From Streptosporangiales bacterium (GTDB lineage Bacteria > Actinomycetota > Actinomycetes > Streptosporangiales > Streptosporangiaceae): a stretch of 64,000 nt of DNA. Made by a program: the position numbers and the translations under genes. Positions 27,976 through 37,694 of this stretch are shown piece by piece. The stretch spans positions 1 through 64,000 of the forward strand of contig WHSL01000001.1 in the NCBI GenBank assembly GCA_009380095.1, given 5' to 3'. The notes beneath the pieces are model-generated. The model was not told where the DNA came from. It saw only the letters and a list, made by a program, of their open reading frames with translations, and made no database searches. The first letter of the stretch is position 1. Every line of letters begins with the position of its first letter.

Positions 27976-30374
27976 CGCGCCTGGTCCGCGCCGGTGCCGG
28001 GCTGGCCGCCGCGGCGACATGTCTCCTCGGCCTCGCCGCCCCCGCGGCCGCGAGCGCCCCCGGCCCGGCCGCCGCGAAGCCGGCCACCGAACCCGCCGCC
28101 GAGCCGGCCGCCGAGCCGGCCGCTGGGGCCGCCGCTAGGAAGGAGCGGCAGCAGACCCCGGTCTCCGTTTCGGTGGAGTCGCTCACCCCGTCCTCCCCCG
28201 GCCCGAACTCCACCATCAAGCTCTCCGGCCGGCTGGTCAACGAGACGCGCTCGGCCATCTCCAGCCTGACCGTACGGCTCCGCTACTCGTCCGCGCCGTT
28301 CAGCAGCCGCAGCCACATCCGGCAGTTCACCGAGGGCCGCGGCGCGGAGCCCGCGGCCATCGCGATCAGCAGCCCGCTGGGCCGCGGCATCCCCGCCGGG
28401 GAGAGCGTGAAGTGGCGGCTGAGCGTCAAGGCGAACACGCTCGACCTCGGCCAGGGCCGGGCCGTCTCGGTGCATCCGCTGGAGGTCGAGGCCGTGACCG
28501 CGGCGGGGTCCACCGTCGGGCAGAGCCGCACGTACCTCCCGTACGCGGCCGCCAAGCCCCCGGCCGCCACCAACATCGCGTGGCTGTGGCCCATCGTGGA
28601 CCGGCCGCACCGCGCCGACGAGAACACCTTCATGGAGGATGATCTCGGCAAGTCCGTGGCGCCCGGCGGCCGGCTGAGCGGGCTGCTGGAGGCCGCCGCG
28701 GCCAACTCGCCGAACGGCAACGGCCGGGCGGCGAGCGGCAACACTGCGGGGAAGGTGCCGCTGACCTGGGCTATCGACCCGGCGCTGCTGAGCGACGCGC
28801 AGGCCATGGCGGCCCCTCACCGGGTGCTCTCCGCGCCCAAGACCGCGCTCGGCCGCGGCGCCCAGCCCAAGACCCGCGCCGCGCCCGCCTCCGCCGACGC
28901 CAAGAAGTGGCTGGACTCGCTGCGCTCCACCGTGGGCAAGGACCCGGTGCTGGCGCTGCCGTACGCGGACACCGACGTGGTGGCGCTGATCCGGCGCGGC
29001 CTCGAGGAGGACGTGAAGTTCGCGGTCGGCGAGGGCAACCGGAACGCCACCAAGATCCTCGGCAGGCCGGTCGACTCCGGCCTCGCGTGGACCCCGGACG
29101 GCATGCTCATTCCGGACGCGACGGAGATACTCGCCGACCTCGGCGCGCGGGACTTCGTCGTCAGCGACCTCAACCTGCCGGTCGCCCAGTCCACCACCTT
29201 CACCCCGGACGCGGTCGCCAAGCTGCCCACCGTGGGCGGCGACGTGAACGCGCTGATCGCGGACAGCACGCTGCAGAACGTCCTCGACGCGGCGGACACC
29301 GACACGGCGGCCGGCCGGTTCCAGGCCCGGCAGCGGTTCCTCGCGGAGACGGCGATGATCACCTCGGAGCGCCCGTACGAGGCCCGGACCGTGGTGGTCA
29401 CCCCGCCGCGACGGTGGAACCCGGGCGCGGAGCTCGCGGACGCGCTGCTCGGCGACAGCGCCTCGGTGCCCTGGCTGAAGCCGGTGCGGCTCACCGACGT
29501 CAAGCCCGCCGGGCAGGCGGTGCCGCGTGGCTCGCTGAACTACCCCGAGCACGCGGAGAACGAGGAGCTCGGCCCGGCGTACCTGAAGAAGGTGCGGTCG
29601 GTCCGGTCCGCGGCGGCCCGCTTCACCGGCATCCTGATCGGTCAGCACCCGTACCATCCGGCGGTGCTGCGGATGGAGTCCTCGGCGTGGCGGCACGACG
29701 GGGTGCGGGCGCGGCGGCTGCGCGAGGTGGTGTCCGACTCGGTGACCTCCGCCACGCGGAAGATCGACATCCTGAGCCGGGACGAGGTCACGCTCGCCGG
29801 GGAGAGCGGCACCGTGCCGATCACCGTGGCCAACGAGCTGCAGGACCAGACCGTACGGGTCCGGCTGCGGATCCGGTCCGGGAACGCGGAGCGGCTGTCC
29901 GTGGGGTCGTACAAGAAGGACCTGGAGATCGGGCCGGGGCGGCGGGAGACCGTGAAGGTGCCGCTGCGCGCCAGGGCCAACGGGCTCGGCGCGATAAAGC
30001 TGCGGCTCGACACCCCGGACGGGGAGAAGCTCTCCGACGAGGTGGTCATGCCGGTGAGCGCCACCGCGCTGGGCTCCGTCGGGGTCTGGATCGCCGGCGC
30101 GGGCGGGCTGGCCTTCGTCCTCCTGGTGGCGCTGCGCGCGCTGCGGCGCCGCTCCACCCCGCCGGAGGAGACCGACGAGGGCGCGGACGAGCCGGGGCCC
30201 TTCCCCGTACAGGACGCGCCCGACGACGCCGACCAGGCGGGCCGCGCCCCCGGCGGTACGGCCCCCGAGGGCGAGCCACAGGCCGCGGTACCCGTGCCCG
30301 CGCCGCACCTGACCGAAGACGTGACCGGAGACGAGAAGGAGCCCCCGCGTGGCGATCCCGACGGCGGAACGTGA
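27972..30374 (+). CDS. DUF6049 family secreted/membrane protein
   Basis: 800 residues from GTG 27972. Signal peptide at residues 1-25 (GAGLAAAATCLLGLAAPAAASA), followed by an Ala/Pro/Glu-rich linker. The large extracytoplasmic region contains TIKLSGRLVNETRSAISSL and a C-terminal immunoglobulin-like part (TVPITVANELQDQTVRVRLRI). One membrane helix (about 695-720, VGVWIAGAGGLAFVLLVALRAL) and an acidic cytoplasmic tail follow. It matches the Rv3909 position and length (about 800). Function unknown; conserved linkage to murJ suggests an envelope role. Confidence 0.85.
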   Translation: MTRLVRAGAGLAAAATCLLGLAAPAAASAPGPAAAKPATEPAAEPAAEPAAGAAARKERQQTPVSVSVESLTPSSPGPNSTIKLSGRLVNETRSAISSLTVRLRYSSAPFSSRSHIRQFTEGRGAEPAAIAISSPLGRGIPAGESVKWRLSVKANTLDLGQGRAVSVHPLEVEAVTAAGSTVGQSRTYLPYAAAKPPAATNIAWLWPIVDRPHRADENTFMEDDLGKSVAPGGRLSGLLEAAAANSPNGNGRAASGNTAGKVPLTWAIDPALLSDAQAMAAPHRVLSAPKTALGRGAQPKTRAAPASADAKKWLDSLRSTVGKDPVLALPYADTDVVALIRRGLEEDVKFAVGEGNRNATKILGRPVDSGLAWTPDGMLIPDATEILADLGARDFVVSDLNLPVAQSTTFTPDAVAKLPTVGGDVNALIADSTLQNVLDAADTDTAAGRFQARQRFLAETAMITSERPYEARTVVVTPPRRWNPGAELADALLGDSASVPWLKPVRLTDVKPAGQAVPRGSLNYPEHAENEELGPAYLKKVRSVRSAAARFTGILIGQHPYHPAVLRMESSAWRHDGVRARRLREVVSDSVTSATRKIDILSRDEVTLAGESGTVPITVANELQDQTVRVRLRIRSGNAERLSVGSYKKDLEIGPGRRETVKVPLRARANGLGAIKLRLDTPDGEKLSDEVVMPVSATALGSVGVWIAGAGGLAFVLLVALRALRRRSTPPEETDEGADEPGPFPVQDAPDDADQAGRAPGGTAPEGEPQAAVPVPAPHLTEDVTGDEKEPPRGDPDGGT

Positions 30375-32025
30375 GCCCGTGACGTCAGGAGGGGGCGGTG
30401 GCCTGCTGCGCTCCAGCGCGGTGATGGCGCTCGGCACGATCGCGTCCCGGGTCACCGGCTTCGGCCGCACCGCCGTCCTGACGTTCGCGCTGGGCACCGG
30501 CATTCTCGGCGACGCCTACAACACCGCCAACGTCATTCCGTTCATCGTCTACGACCTGCTGCTCGGCGGCATCCTGCAGAGCATCGTGGTGCCCATCCTG
30601 GTGCGCAGGCGCAAGGCCGACCGGGACGGCGGGGTGGGGTACGAGCAGCGGCTGTTCACGCTCGTGACGCTCGCTCTGCTGGTCATCACGCTGGCCGCGA
30701 TCGCGGTGGCCGGCCCGCTGCTGGCGATCTACGTGCACGACCCGGTCAAGCACGAGCTCACCACGATCTTCGCCAGGTACCTGCTCGCGCAGATCTTCTT
30801 CATCGGCATCTCCGGCCTGTTCAGCGCGATGCTCAACACGCGCGGCAGGTTCGCCGCGCCGATGTGGTCGCCGGTGCTCAACAACCTCGTCATCCTCGCC
30901 GTCGGGGTCGCCTTCCTGGCGGTCACCGGCGGCGACGCCACCGCGGAGAGCGTCACCCCGGGCGAGATCGTGCTGCTCGGCGTGGGCACCGTCGGCGGGA
31001 TGATGGCCCAGGTGCTGGCGCTGCTGGTGGCCGTGCACCGGGCGGGCTTCCGGTGGCGGCCGCGGTTCGACTTCCGGTCCATGAACCTCGCCGAGATCGG
31101 CAAGCTGGCGACGTGGAGCGTCGTCTACCTCTTCGTCTTCCAGGCCGGGTACGCGGTCACCGCGAACCTCGCCAACCGGGCGGGGAGCGACGCGGTCGCC
31201 GAGGGGCTCGGGTACGGCGCCGGGTTCACCCCGTACAACAACGCGTATCAGCTGTTCCAGCTGCCGTACGCGATCATCGCGGTGTCCGTGATCACCGCGC
31301 TGCTGCCGCGGATGAGCGAGCACGCCTCCGACGGCCGCAACGACCTGCTGCGCGGCGACTTCGGCCAGGGCCTGCGGCTGTCCTCGGCGCTGATCGTGCC
31401 GGCCTCGCTGCTGATGGCCGCGCTCGCCCCGTCCATCACCGTGTTGCTGTTCAGCTACTTCAACACCTCCACCGCGGACGCCGCCTATATCGGCGAGGTC
31501 CTGGCGGTGTTCGCGCTCGGCCTTGTGCCGTTCACGGTCTTCCAGCTGCTGCTGCGGGTGTTCTACGCGATGCACGACACCCGGACGCCGGCGCTGGTGG
31601 CGTTCGCCAACGTGGCGGTCAACGCCGGGGTCGGCGTGCTGGCCTACACCCTGCTGCCCGCCGGGCACGCGGTCACCGGGCTGGCGGCCGGGTTCGGCCT
31701 GCAGTACGTGGTCGGCTCGGTGATCGCCTGGCTGGTGATGAGCCGCCGTACCGGCGGGCTCGGCGGCCGGGCGATCACCTCCACGATCGCCCGGCTGTAC
31801 CTGGCGTCGGTTCCGGGGCTGATCTTCGCGTTCGCGATGTCGCTGGCCTTCACCACGCTGTTCGGCACCGGACGGCTGCAGGCGCTGCTCTCCCTCGCGG
31901 TGGGCGGCGGGATCGGCATGCTGCTCTTCGTGATCTTCGCCCGCGCGCTGCGTGTGACAGAGGTCACAAGCCTCCTCGATACGGTACGTGCCAAGCTGCC
32001 GGGACGACGCGGAGGTACCAGATGA
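30349..32025 (+). CDS. murJ: Lipid II flippase MurJ (MviN)
   Basis: 558 residues with about fourteen membrane helices. MurJ signatures include ASRVTGFGRTAVLTFALGTG, DAYNTANVIPFIVYDLLLGGIL, and SYFNTSTADAAYIGEVL in the second half. GTG 30349 has AAGGAG at 7 bp and overlaps the end of the DUF6049 gene by 26 bp. It flips lipid II for peptidoglycan synthesis. Unlike the mycobacterial MviN, which carries a C-terminal pseudokinase, this protein ends after the membrane domain and the pseudokinase is a separate downstream gene. Confidence 0.95.
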   Translation: MAIPTAEREPVTSGGGGGLLRSSAVMALGTIASRVTGFGRTAVLTFALGTGILGDAYNTANVIPFIVYDLLLGGILQSIVVPILVRRRKADRDGGVGYEQRLFTLVTLALLVITLAAIAVAGPLLAIYVHDPVKHELTTIFARYLLAQIFFIGISGLFSAMLNTRGRFAAPMWSPVLNNLVILAVGVAFLAVTGGDATAESVTPGEIVLLGVGTVGGMMAQVLALLVAVHRAGFRWRPRFDFRSMNLAEIGKLATWSVVYLFVFQAGYAVTANLANRAGSDAVAEGLGYGAGFTPYNNAYQLFQLPYAIIAVSVITALLPRMSEHASDGRNDLLRGDFGQGLRLSSALIVPASLLMAALAPSITVLLFSYFNTSTADAAYIGEVLAVFALGLVPFTVFQLLLRVFYAMHDTRTPALVAFANVAVNAGVGVLAYTLLPAGHAVTGLAAGFGLQYVVGSVIAWLVMSRRTGGLGGRAITSTIARLYLASVPGLIFAFAMSLAFTTLFGTGRLQALLSLAVGGGIGMLLFVIFARALRVTEVTSLLDTVRAKLPGRRGGTR

Positions 32026-32223
32026 TTACGCGAGAGGGGCGCAGGTAACCCTTACGGACACACCACGCGTCCTAGCATGGTGCGGGACCATCGTTCGCAA
32101 GCCGCCCGTCCTTTGGGGGGCCCGAAAGGAGGGTCGGGGCCGAACCGATCGAACTCACGTACGTCCGCCGCGACACCCGCGGCCGGTCGTGCGCATCCAC
32201 GATCAGGGCACCACGCCGCAACC

Positions 32224-33717
32224 ATGAGCACGTTCATGATCGAACCAGGAACCCGCCTCGCCGGTCGATACCGCCTCGAAGATCGTGTCCGCGAGGCGGG
32301 TGGTTGCACGCTGTGGAAGGCCACCGACGAGACGCTCGCCCGTCCCGTCGCGGTCCGTACCTTCGACGAGGGCTTCCCCCGCATCCACCAGGTGGTGACG
32401 GCCGCGCGGGCCGCGAGCCGGCTCACCGACTCCCGCATCAGCCAGGTCTTCGACGCCGACGACACCGCCGGCCAGGCGTACGTCGTGGAGGAGTGGGTGG
32501 TGGGCGAGTCGCTCACCGACCTGCTCGCCCACGGCCCGCTGGAGCCGGAGCGGGCCGCCGGGCTCATCTCCGAGGTCGCCGAGTCGCTCACCGTGGCGCA
32601 CGCGGCCGGCCTCGCGCACCTCTGCCTCTCCCCCAACGACCTGCGCTGGACCTCCGGCGGGGCCGTGAAGCTCACCGGGCTCGGGGTGGACGCCGCGCTG
32701 CACGGGGTCACCGTGGAGAACCCGGCGGCGAGCGACGCCCAGGGCATCGCCGCCCTGCTGTACGCCGCGCTGACCGGGCACTGGCCCGGCGAGCGCGAGA
32801 CCCCGCTGCCGCCCGCGCCGCTCTTCGAAGGGCGGCCGTGCGCGCCGCGGCAGGTGCGCGCCGGCGTGCCCACCACGCTCGACACGCTCATCTGCCGGGC
32901 GCTCTTCCAGGAGGAGCGCCGGGGCCAGCCACCGCTGAGCTCACCGGCGGCGATCGCCGAAGCCCTCACCGAGGTCCCCCGGTCCATCCCGCTGCCCATC
33001 GCTCCCGCCGCCGCCCCGTCGGTGAGGCGCCGCACCTCCACCGCGCCGCAGCACATGGCACCGCCGCCGGCGCAGCAGCCGTACCAGGAGCCCCCGCGTC
33101 GGTCCCGGCCGTTGCTCGGGCGCGCCCTGATCGCCCTGGTGGTGGTGCTCGTCATGGCCGCGATCGGGCTCGGCGGCTGGGCCATCGGCCGCGCCGTGGG
33201 GCCGACCATGGGCGGCTCGCCGTCCGCCTCCGCATCGCCCACGGCGGGCTCCGGCCTCGCCGCGCTGACCCCGGTCGGGGCGCCGGAGGCGCACGACCCA
33301 CCGCCGGGCGACGGCGCGGAGAACAACGAGGACGGCGGGCTCGCGGTCGACGACAGCCGCACCACCGCCTGGCGTACGCAGTCGTACCGGGGGGACCCGC
33401 GGTTCGGGAACCTCAAGGACGGCGTCGGCCTGATCTTCGACATGGGCAAGCCGGTGACCGTCCGCGAGGCCGACCTCCTGCTCGGCTCCCAGCCCGGCAC
33501 GTCACTGCAGGTCATGGTCGGTGACTCCCCGGAGGCCGACGCCATGCAGCCGGTCGCCAAGCGGTCCGGTGTGGCGCAACCGCAGGTGAAGCTCCCCATC
33601 GACAACCCTCAGGAGGGCCGGTACGTCCTCGTCTGGTTCACCGAGCTCCCGCCGAAGGCCGGCGGCGGCGAGTACCAGGCCGAGCTGTTCGACGCCAAAT
33701 TCCGCGGCAGTTCGTGA
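32224..33717 (+). CDS. Membrane-anchored Ser/Thr pseudokinase
   Basis: 497 residues from ATG 32224. The kinase-like domain spans about 10-265 (AGRYRLEDRVREAGGCTLWKA). Three catalytic sites are altered: the VAIK lysine is Arg (AVRTF), the HRD-type loop reads HLCLSPNDL without the Asp, and the DFG position reads GLG. A Pro-rich linker, one membrane helix (about 300-323, LIALVVVLVMAAIGLGGW) and an extracytoplasmic discoidin-like domain (LAVDDSRTTAWRTQSY, GVGLIFDMGKPVTVREADLLL) follow. It corresponds to the C-terminal part of mycobacterial MviN. The stop overlaps the sigM start. Confidence 0.9.
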   Translation: MSTFMIEPGTRLAGRYRLEDRVREAGGCTLWKATDETLARPVAVRTFDEGFPRIHQVVTAARAASRLTDSRISQVFDADDTAGQAYVVEEWVVGESLTDLLAHGPLEPERAAGLISEVAESLTVAHAAGLAHLCLSPNDLRWTSGGAVKLTGLGVDAALHGVTVENPAASDAQGIAALLYAALTGHWPGERETPLPPAPLFEGRPCAPRQVRAGVPTTLDTLICRALFQEERRGQPPLSSPAAIAEALTEVPRSIPLPIAPAAAPSVRRRTSTAPQHMAPPPAQQPYQEPPRRSRPLLGRALIALVVVLVMAAIGLGGWAIGRAVGPTMGGSPSASASPTAGSGLAALTPVGAPEAHDPPPGDGAENNEDGGLAVDDSRTTAWRTQSYRGDPRFGNLKDGVGLIFDMGKPVTVREADLLLGSQPGTSLQVMVGDSPEADAMQPVAKRSGVAQPQVKLPIDNPQEGRYVLVWFTELPPKAGGGEYQAELFDAKFRGSS

Positions 33718-34358
33718 GCGCCCTCGTGGACACCGTCACCGAGACCTCCGAGATTCCGGACAAGGAACTGCTCGCCCGGCATGCCAAGGGTGACGACACC
33801 GCGTTCGGCGAGCTCGTCCGGCGGCACCGGGAGCGCATGTGGGCGGTGGCGCTGCGCACCATGGGCGACGCCGACGAGGCGGCCGACGCCCTGCAGGACG
33901 CGTTCGTCTCCGCCTTCCGCGCCGCGGACCGGTTCCGCGGCGACGCCGCCGTCACCACCTGGCTGCACCGCATCGTGGTCAACGCCTGCCTGGACCGGAT
34001 GCGCCGGCGGGCCGTCCGCCCGGCCGTGCCGATGGGCGACGACGCCACCCTGGACGTGGTCGCGCGCGGCCAGGACCCGCACGGCGGCATCGACCCCACC
34101 GGCGCCAGCGACGCCGCGATGGACGTGGCGGCCGCGCTCGCCACGCTGCCGGTGGAGCAGCGGGCGGCGCTCGTGCTCGTGGACATGATGGGCTACCCCG
34201 TCGACGAGGTCGCGCGGATCCTCGAGGTCGCGGTCGGCACTGTGAAGAGCCGCTGCGCCCGTGGCCGGGCCCGGCTGCTGCCCCATCTGGGCCATCTCCG
34301 GAACCAGGGCACCGCGGGTAACGTCCAAGGTCGGGAAGGAGGTGCCGGTCGACCATGA
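33714..34358 (+). CDS. sigM: ECF RNA polymerase sigma factor SigM
   Basis: 214 residues. Region 2 has DTAFGELVRRHRERMW and DALQDAFVSAFRAADRFRG; region 4 has LPVEQRAALVLVDMMGYPVDEVARIL and GTVKSRCARGRARL. GTG start overlaps the pseudokinase stop (GTGA), and its stop overlaps the anti-sigma start (ATGA). Position before trxB matches Rv3911. It is expected to be held inactive by the next gene's product. Confidence 0.95.
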   Translation: MSALVDTVTETSEIPDKELLARHAKGDDTAFGELVRRHRERMWAVALRTMGDADEAADALQDAFVSAFRAADRFRGDAAVTTWLHRIVVNACLDRMRRRAVRPAVPMGDDATLDVVARGQDPHGGIDPTGASDAAMDVAAALATLPVEQRAALVLVDMMGYPVDEVARILEVAVGTVKSRCARGRARLLPHLGHLRNQGTAGNVQGREGGAGRP

Positions 34359-35170
34359 ACGATCACGTCGAGGCCGAGGTTATCGCCGAGCTCGCCGAAG
34401 GGCTGCTCGATGCCGAGACGACCGCCGAGGTCACCGCGCACCTCCATGACTGTGCGGAGTGTCAAGAGGTGGCGGCGGCCCTCGCCGGGGTGAGCCGCAC
34501 GCTCGCCGCGACGCCCGCGCCCGCCCTGCCGACGCACGTCGCCGAGGGCATCGACACCCGCCTCGCCCAGGAGGCCGCCGTCCGGGGCCGTACGGGTCCG
34601 GAGGCCGCTGCGGCCACCGAGGTCACGTCGCTCGCCTCGGCCCGGCGGCTGCGCTGGTCACGGGCGCTCGCCGCGGCGGCCGCCGCCGTGGTGCTGGTGG
34701 GCGGCGGCTTCGCCGTCGTCCGCGACATGCTTCAGCAGCGGCAGCACGGGTCCGCCGCGAGCGCCCCCCTGGCCAGGGACGACGGAGGCGCCGGCGAGTC
34801 GGAGAAGCTGACCACGCGGGACGCCGCGCCGACGTTGCGTACGGGCACCGACTACACCTCCGCCGGCCTGCGGGCGCAGGCGGCCGCGCTGGTGCATCGG
34901 GTGCCGTCGGCCGCGCCGAGCCCGGAGCCGCAGATCGGCACCGAGGGCGGCGCCCCGGCCCCCGAGCTGGCCGGCTGCCTGGCGGACATCGCCGAGCGCT
35001 CCGGCCGCCGGGTGCTACTCGCCGACGAGGCGCGGTACGAGGGCTCGCCCGCGACCCTCGTCGTGCTCTCCGGCGCCACGGCCGGCACCGCCGAGGTGCT
35101 CGTCGTGCCGGGCGACTGCGCGCCCGGCGACGACGCCGTCGCGCGCCGCGTGACGGTGCCGCGCGACTGA
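34355..35170 (+). CDS. Zinc-binding anti-sigma factor (RsmA-like)
   Basis: 271 residues. The N-terminal anti-sigma domain has H29-x3-C33-x2-C36 (HLHDCAEC), the ZAS motif. A membrane helix lies at about 107-127 (RALAAAAAAVVLVGGGFAVV). The extracytoplasmic C-terminus includes a pair of Cys (LAGCLADIAERSGRR and VVPGDCAPGDD). ATG overlaps the sigM stop, the usual coupling of sigma and anti-sigma pairs. It sequesters SigM at the membrane. Confidence 0.92.
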   Translation: MNDHVEAEVIAELAEGLLDAETTAEVTAHLHDCAECQEVAAALAGVSRTLAATPAPALPTHVAEGIDTRLAQEAAVRGRTGPEAAAATEVTSLASARRLRWSRALAAAAAAVVLVGGGFAVVRDMLQQRQHGSAASAPLARDDGGAGESEKLTTRDAAPTLRTGTDYTSAGLRAQAAALVHRVPSAAPSPEPQIGTEGGAPAPELAGCLADIAERSGRRVLLADEARYEGSPATLVVLSGATAGTAEVLVVPGDCAPGDDAVARRVTVPRD

Positions 35171-35238
35171 CTTCTCACCGACCGGTCACGCCCGTCCGGC
35201 GCGGGGTCGCGCAGGTCATCCTGGAGGCCCGGGCAGCG

Positions 35239-35265
35239 GGGAATCAGGTGGCTCTAGGATCGGTT
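35239..35265 (+). promoter_or_regulatory. SigR/SigH-type promoter upstream of trxB
   Basis: GGGAAT (35239-35244), 18 bp, then GTT (35263-35265) matches the GGAAT-N18-GTT consensus of the actinobacterial disulfide-stress sigma factor SigR. It would give a leader of roughly 100 nt to the trxB start. trxBA is the classical SigR target in Streptomyces. Confidence 0.75.
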
Positions 35266-35370
35266 GACGCCACTGACGCCATCTCCCCGGCCGACCGCCC
35301 CCCGCTCTCCGGGGCCGCGGGCCGCTCGGGAGGGTGGCGGTGAGAGCCAAGTGTGAAGGGGCCGACAAGC

Positions 35371-36306
35371 GTGAGCGACGTCCGCAACGTGATCATCATC
35401 GGGTCGGGGCCGGCCGGCTACACGGCAGCGGTCTACGCCGCGCGTGCCGAGCTGCGGCCACTGGTCTTCGAGGGCTCCGTGACCTCCGGCGGCGCCCTGA
35501 TGAACACCACCGACGTGGAGAACTTCCCGGGTTTCGCCGACGGCATCCTCGGGCCGGACCTGATGGACCAGATGCGCAAGCAGGCGGAGCGCTTCGGCGC
35601 CGAGCTGGTGTCCGACGACGTCACCGAGGTGGACCTCACCGCCACCCCCAAGGTCGTCAAGACCGGTGAGACCGTGCACTACGCGAAGACCGTGATCATC
35701 GCGACCGGGTCCCAGCACCGCAAGCTCGGCGTGCCCGGCGAGGACAAGCTCGCCGGCCACGGCGTCTCCTGGTGCGCCACCTGTGACGGCTTCTTCTTCC
35801 GCGGGCAGGACATCGCGGTCGTGGGCGGCGGCGACTCCGCGATGGAGGAGGCCACCTTCCTGACCCGTTTCGCCCGCTCGGTGACCGTCGTGCACCGCCG
35901 CGACGAGCTGCGCGCCAGCAAGATTATGCAGGACCGCGCGTTCGCCAACGACAAGATCCGCTTCGTCTGGGACAGTGAGGTCGTCGAGGCGCTCGGCGAC
36001 ACCAAGCTCACCGGCGTACGGGTCCGCAACCTCAAGACCGGCGAGGAGAACGACCTCGACGTGACGGGTCTGTTCATCGCCATCGGCCACGACCCCCGGA
36101 CCGAGCTGTTCGGCGACGTCCTTGAGCTCGACGACGAGGGTTACCTCACGGTCGACGCGCCGAGCACGCGCACCGCCATTCCCGGCGTGTTCGCCTGCGG
36201 TGACGTCGTGGACCACACGTACCGGCAGGCCATCACGGCCGCCGGCACCGGCTGTGCCGCCGCGCTCGACGCCGAGCGTCACCTCGCCGACGAGGCCGAC
36301 GCGTAA
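35371..36306 (+). CDS. trxB: Thioredoxin-disulfide reductase
   Basis: 311 residues from GTG 35371, which has AAGGGG at 9 bp; GTG 35353 is an alternative. FAD motif [14 protein letters not shown], redox pair in [15 protein letters not shown] motif [12 protein letters not shown], and C-terminal [22 protein letters not shown]. It transfers electrons from NADPH to the thioredoxin encoded next. Separated from the anti-sigma gene by 200 bp that hold the SigR-type promoter. Confidence 0.97.
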   Translation: MSDVRNVIIIGSGPAGYTAAVYAARAELRPLVFEGSVTSGGALMNTTDVENFPGFADGILGPDLMDQMRKQAERFGAELVSDDVTEVDLTATPKVVKTGETVHYAKTVIIATGSQHRKLGVPGEDKLAGHGVSWCATCDGFFFRGQDIAVVGGGDSAMEEATFLTRFARSVTVVHRRDELRASKIMQDRAFANDKIRFVWDSEVVEALGDTKLTGVRVRNLKTGEENDLDVTGLFIAIGHDPRTELFGDVLELDDEGYLTVDAPSTRTAIPGVFACGDVVDHTYRQAITAAGTGCAAALDAERHLADEADA

Positions 36307-36389
36307 CAAGACCTCGTGGCCGTGTTCGTCAGTGGCCGAGTTCAATCGATCGGATCCATCCCGCCGGATGTAAAGGGGAGTTGTTCGGA

Positions 36390-36713
36390 GTGGGAAACAC
36401 CAAGACCGTCACCGATGCCAGTTTCGACGCCGACGTGCTGAAGAGCGACAAGCCCGTCGTGGTCGACTTCTGGGCCGAGTGGTGCGGGCCCTGCCGGCAG
36501 GTCTCCCCGATCCTGGACGAGATCGCCGGAGAGTACGCCGACAAGATCACCGTGGTGAAGATGAACGTCGACGAGAACCCCAAGGTGCCGGGTCAGTACG
36601 GCGTCATGCAGATCCCGACGATCAACGTCTACTCCGGTGGCGAGGTCGTCAAGCAGATCATCGGGGCGAAGCCGAAGTCGATGCTGCTGCGGGACCTCGA
36701 GGACTTCATCTGA
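36390..36713 (+). CDS. trxA: Thioredoxin
   Basis: 107 residues from GTG 36390, preceded by AAAGGGGAG. Active site VDFWAEWCGPCRQV, cis-Pro in MQIPTINVYSGGE. Reduces protein disulfides using TrxB. Cotranscribed with trxB after an 83-bp gap. Confidence 0.97.
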   Translation: MGNTKTVTDASFDADVLKSDKPVVVDFWAEWCGPCRQVSPILDEIAGEYADKITVVKMNVDENPKVPGQYGVMQIPTINVYSGGEVVKQIIGAKPKSMLLRDLEDFI

Positions 36714-36746
36714 GCCGCCCGTAGCGATCGGGCGCCCGTACGTCGG

Positions 36747-36784
36747 GGCCGTGCCCGCGTGGTCCGCCACGCGAGCGCGGCCTC
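36747..36784 (+). terminator. Terminator after trxA
   Basis: CGCGTGG (36756-36762) and CCACGCG (36767-36773) form a stem with a TCCG loop. Outer complementarity (GGCCG/CGGCC) extends it, and a T-rich stretch (TCTTCTCTTTG) follows. Confidence 0.75.
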
Positions 36785-36875
36785 TTCTCTTTGTTCGGCC
36801 CGTCTGCTCGGCCCGTCTGTTCGCCCCGGCGGCCGGCGGATGCGCCTGCGCGGCGCTGAGCGCCCGCGAGACGGC

Positions 36876-37484
36876 TCAGATCGGGCGGAGCGCACGCTCG
36901 GGTGACATCGAGCCGAGCAGCCGCTCCAGGGCGACCTCGACGTCCTCCCGCCAGGAGATCGCGTTCTTCAGCTCCAGCCGCAGCCGCGGGAAGCGGTGGT
37001 GCGGCCGAACGGTCTTGAAGCCGACCGCGAGCAGGTACTCCGCGGGCAGGGTGCAGGACGGCCCGTCCCACTTCAGGTCGCCGTACGCCTCGATGGCCTT
37101 GACCGTGCGCCGGGTGAGGTCCTTGGCCACGCCCTGGACCAGCATCCGGCCCAGGCCGCCGCCCGCGAACTCCGGCAGCACGTGCGCCGTCATCATCAGC
37201 ACCGCGTCCGCGCTGACCGGGCTGGTGGGGAAGGCGACCGAGCGCGGGACGTAGAGCGGGGGCGCGTACATCACGAACCCGGCGGGCACCCCGTCCACGT
37301 ACGCGATCTTGCCGCAGCTCCCCCAGTCGAGCAGCGTGGAGGAGATCCACGCCTCCTTCTCCAGGCCGGGGTCGGCGGCCCTGTCACCGCTGACCGGATC
37401 CAACTCCCAGAAGACGCAGCGCCGGCAGCGGCGCGGCAGGTCGTCAAGGTTGTCCAAGGTGATGCTGACGAGGCGACGCGACAC
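36876..37484 (-). CDS. GNAT-family acetyltransferase-like protein
   Basis: 202 residues from GTG 37484, preceded by GGAGGACAG. A Cys pair occurs near the N-terminus (PRRCRRCVFWELDP). The GNAT core includes AGFVMYAPPLYVPRS, LMMTAHVLPEFAGGGLGRMLVQGVAK (the acetyl-CoA loop resembles Q/RxxGxG/A) and PAEYLLAVGFKTVRPHHRFPRLRLEL. It sits between trxA and the segregation genes, where mycobacteria have the comparable Rv3916c. Substrate unknown. Confidence 0.8.
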   Translation of the reverse strand: MSRRLVSITLDNLDDLPRRCRRCVFWELDPVSGDRAADPGLEKEAWISSTLLDWGSCGKIAYVDGVPAGFVMYAPPLYVPRSVAFPTSPVSADAVLMMTAHVLPEFAGGGLGRMLVQGVAKDLTRRTVKAIEAYGDLKWDGPSCTLPAEYLLAVGFKTVRPHHRFPRLRLELKNAISWREDVEVALERLLGSMSPERALRPI

Positions 37485-37694
37485 CTGTCCTCCACGCCCT
37501 TGTCGGTCTCGAGATGCCGTCCAGTGCGGGCTTGAAAAGAATCTCACACTTCGCCGCCGGGAGGCGCGCGCCGGCCGTCCGGCGATCCGGCCGTGGTGCG
37601 GGCTTCGCCACGCTTCCCAGGGTCTCCCTGCGGGACCCCGTGACGTTCGCATACCCTCGGCAGACCGGTCGCACCCACGCAACGAGGAGGAGTC

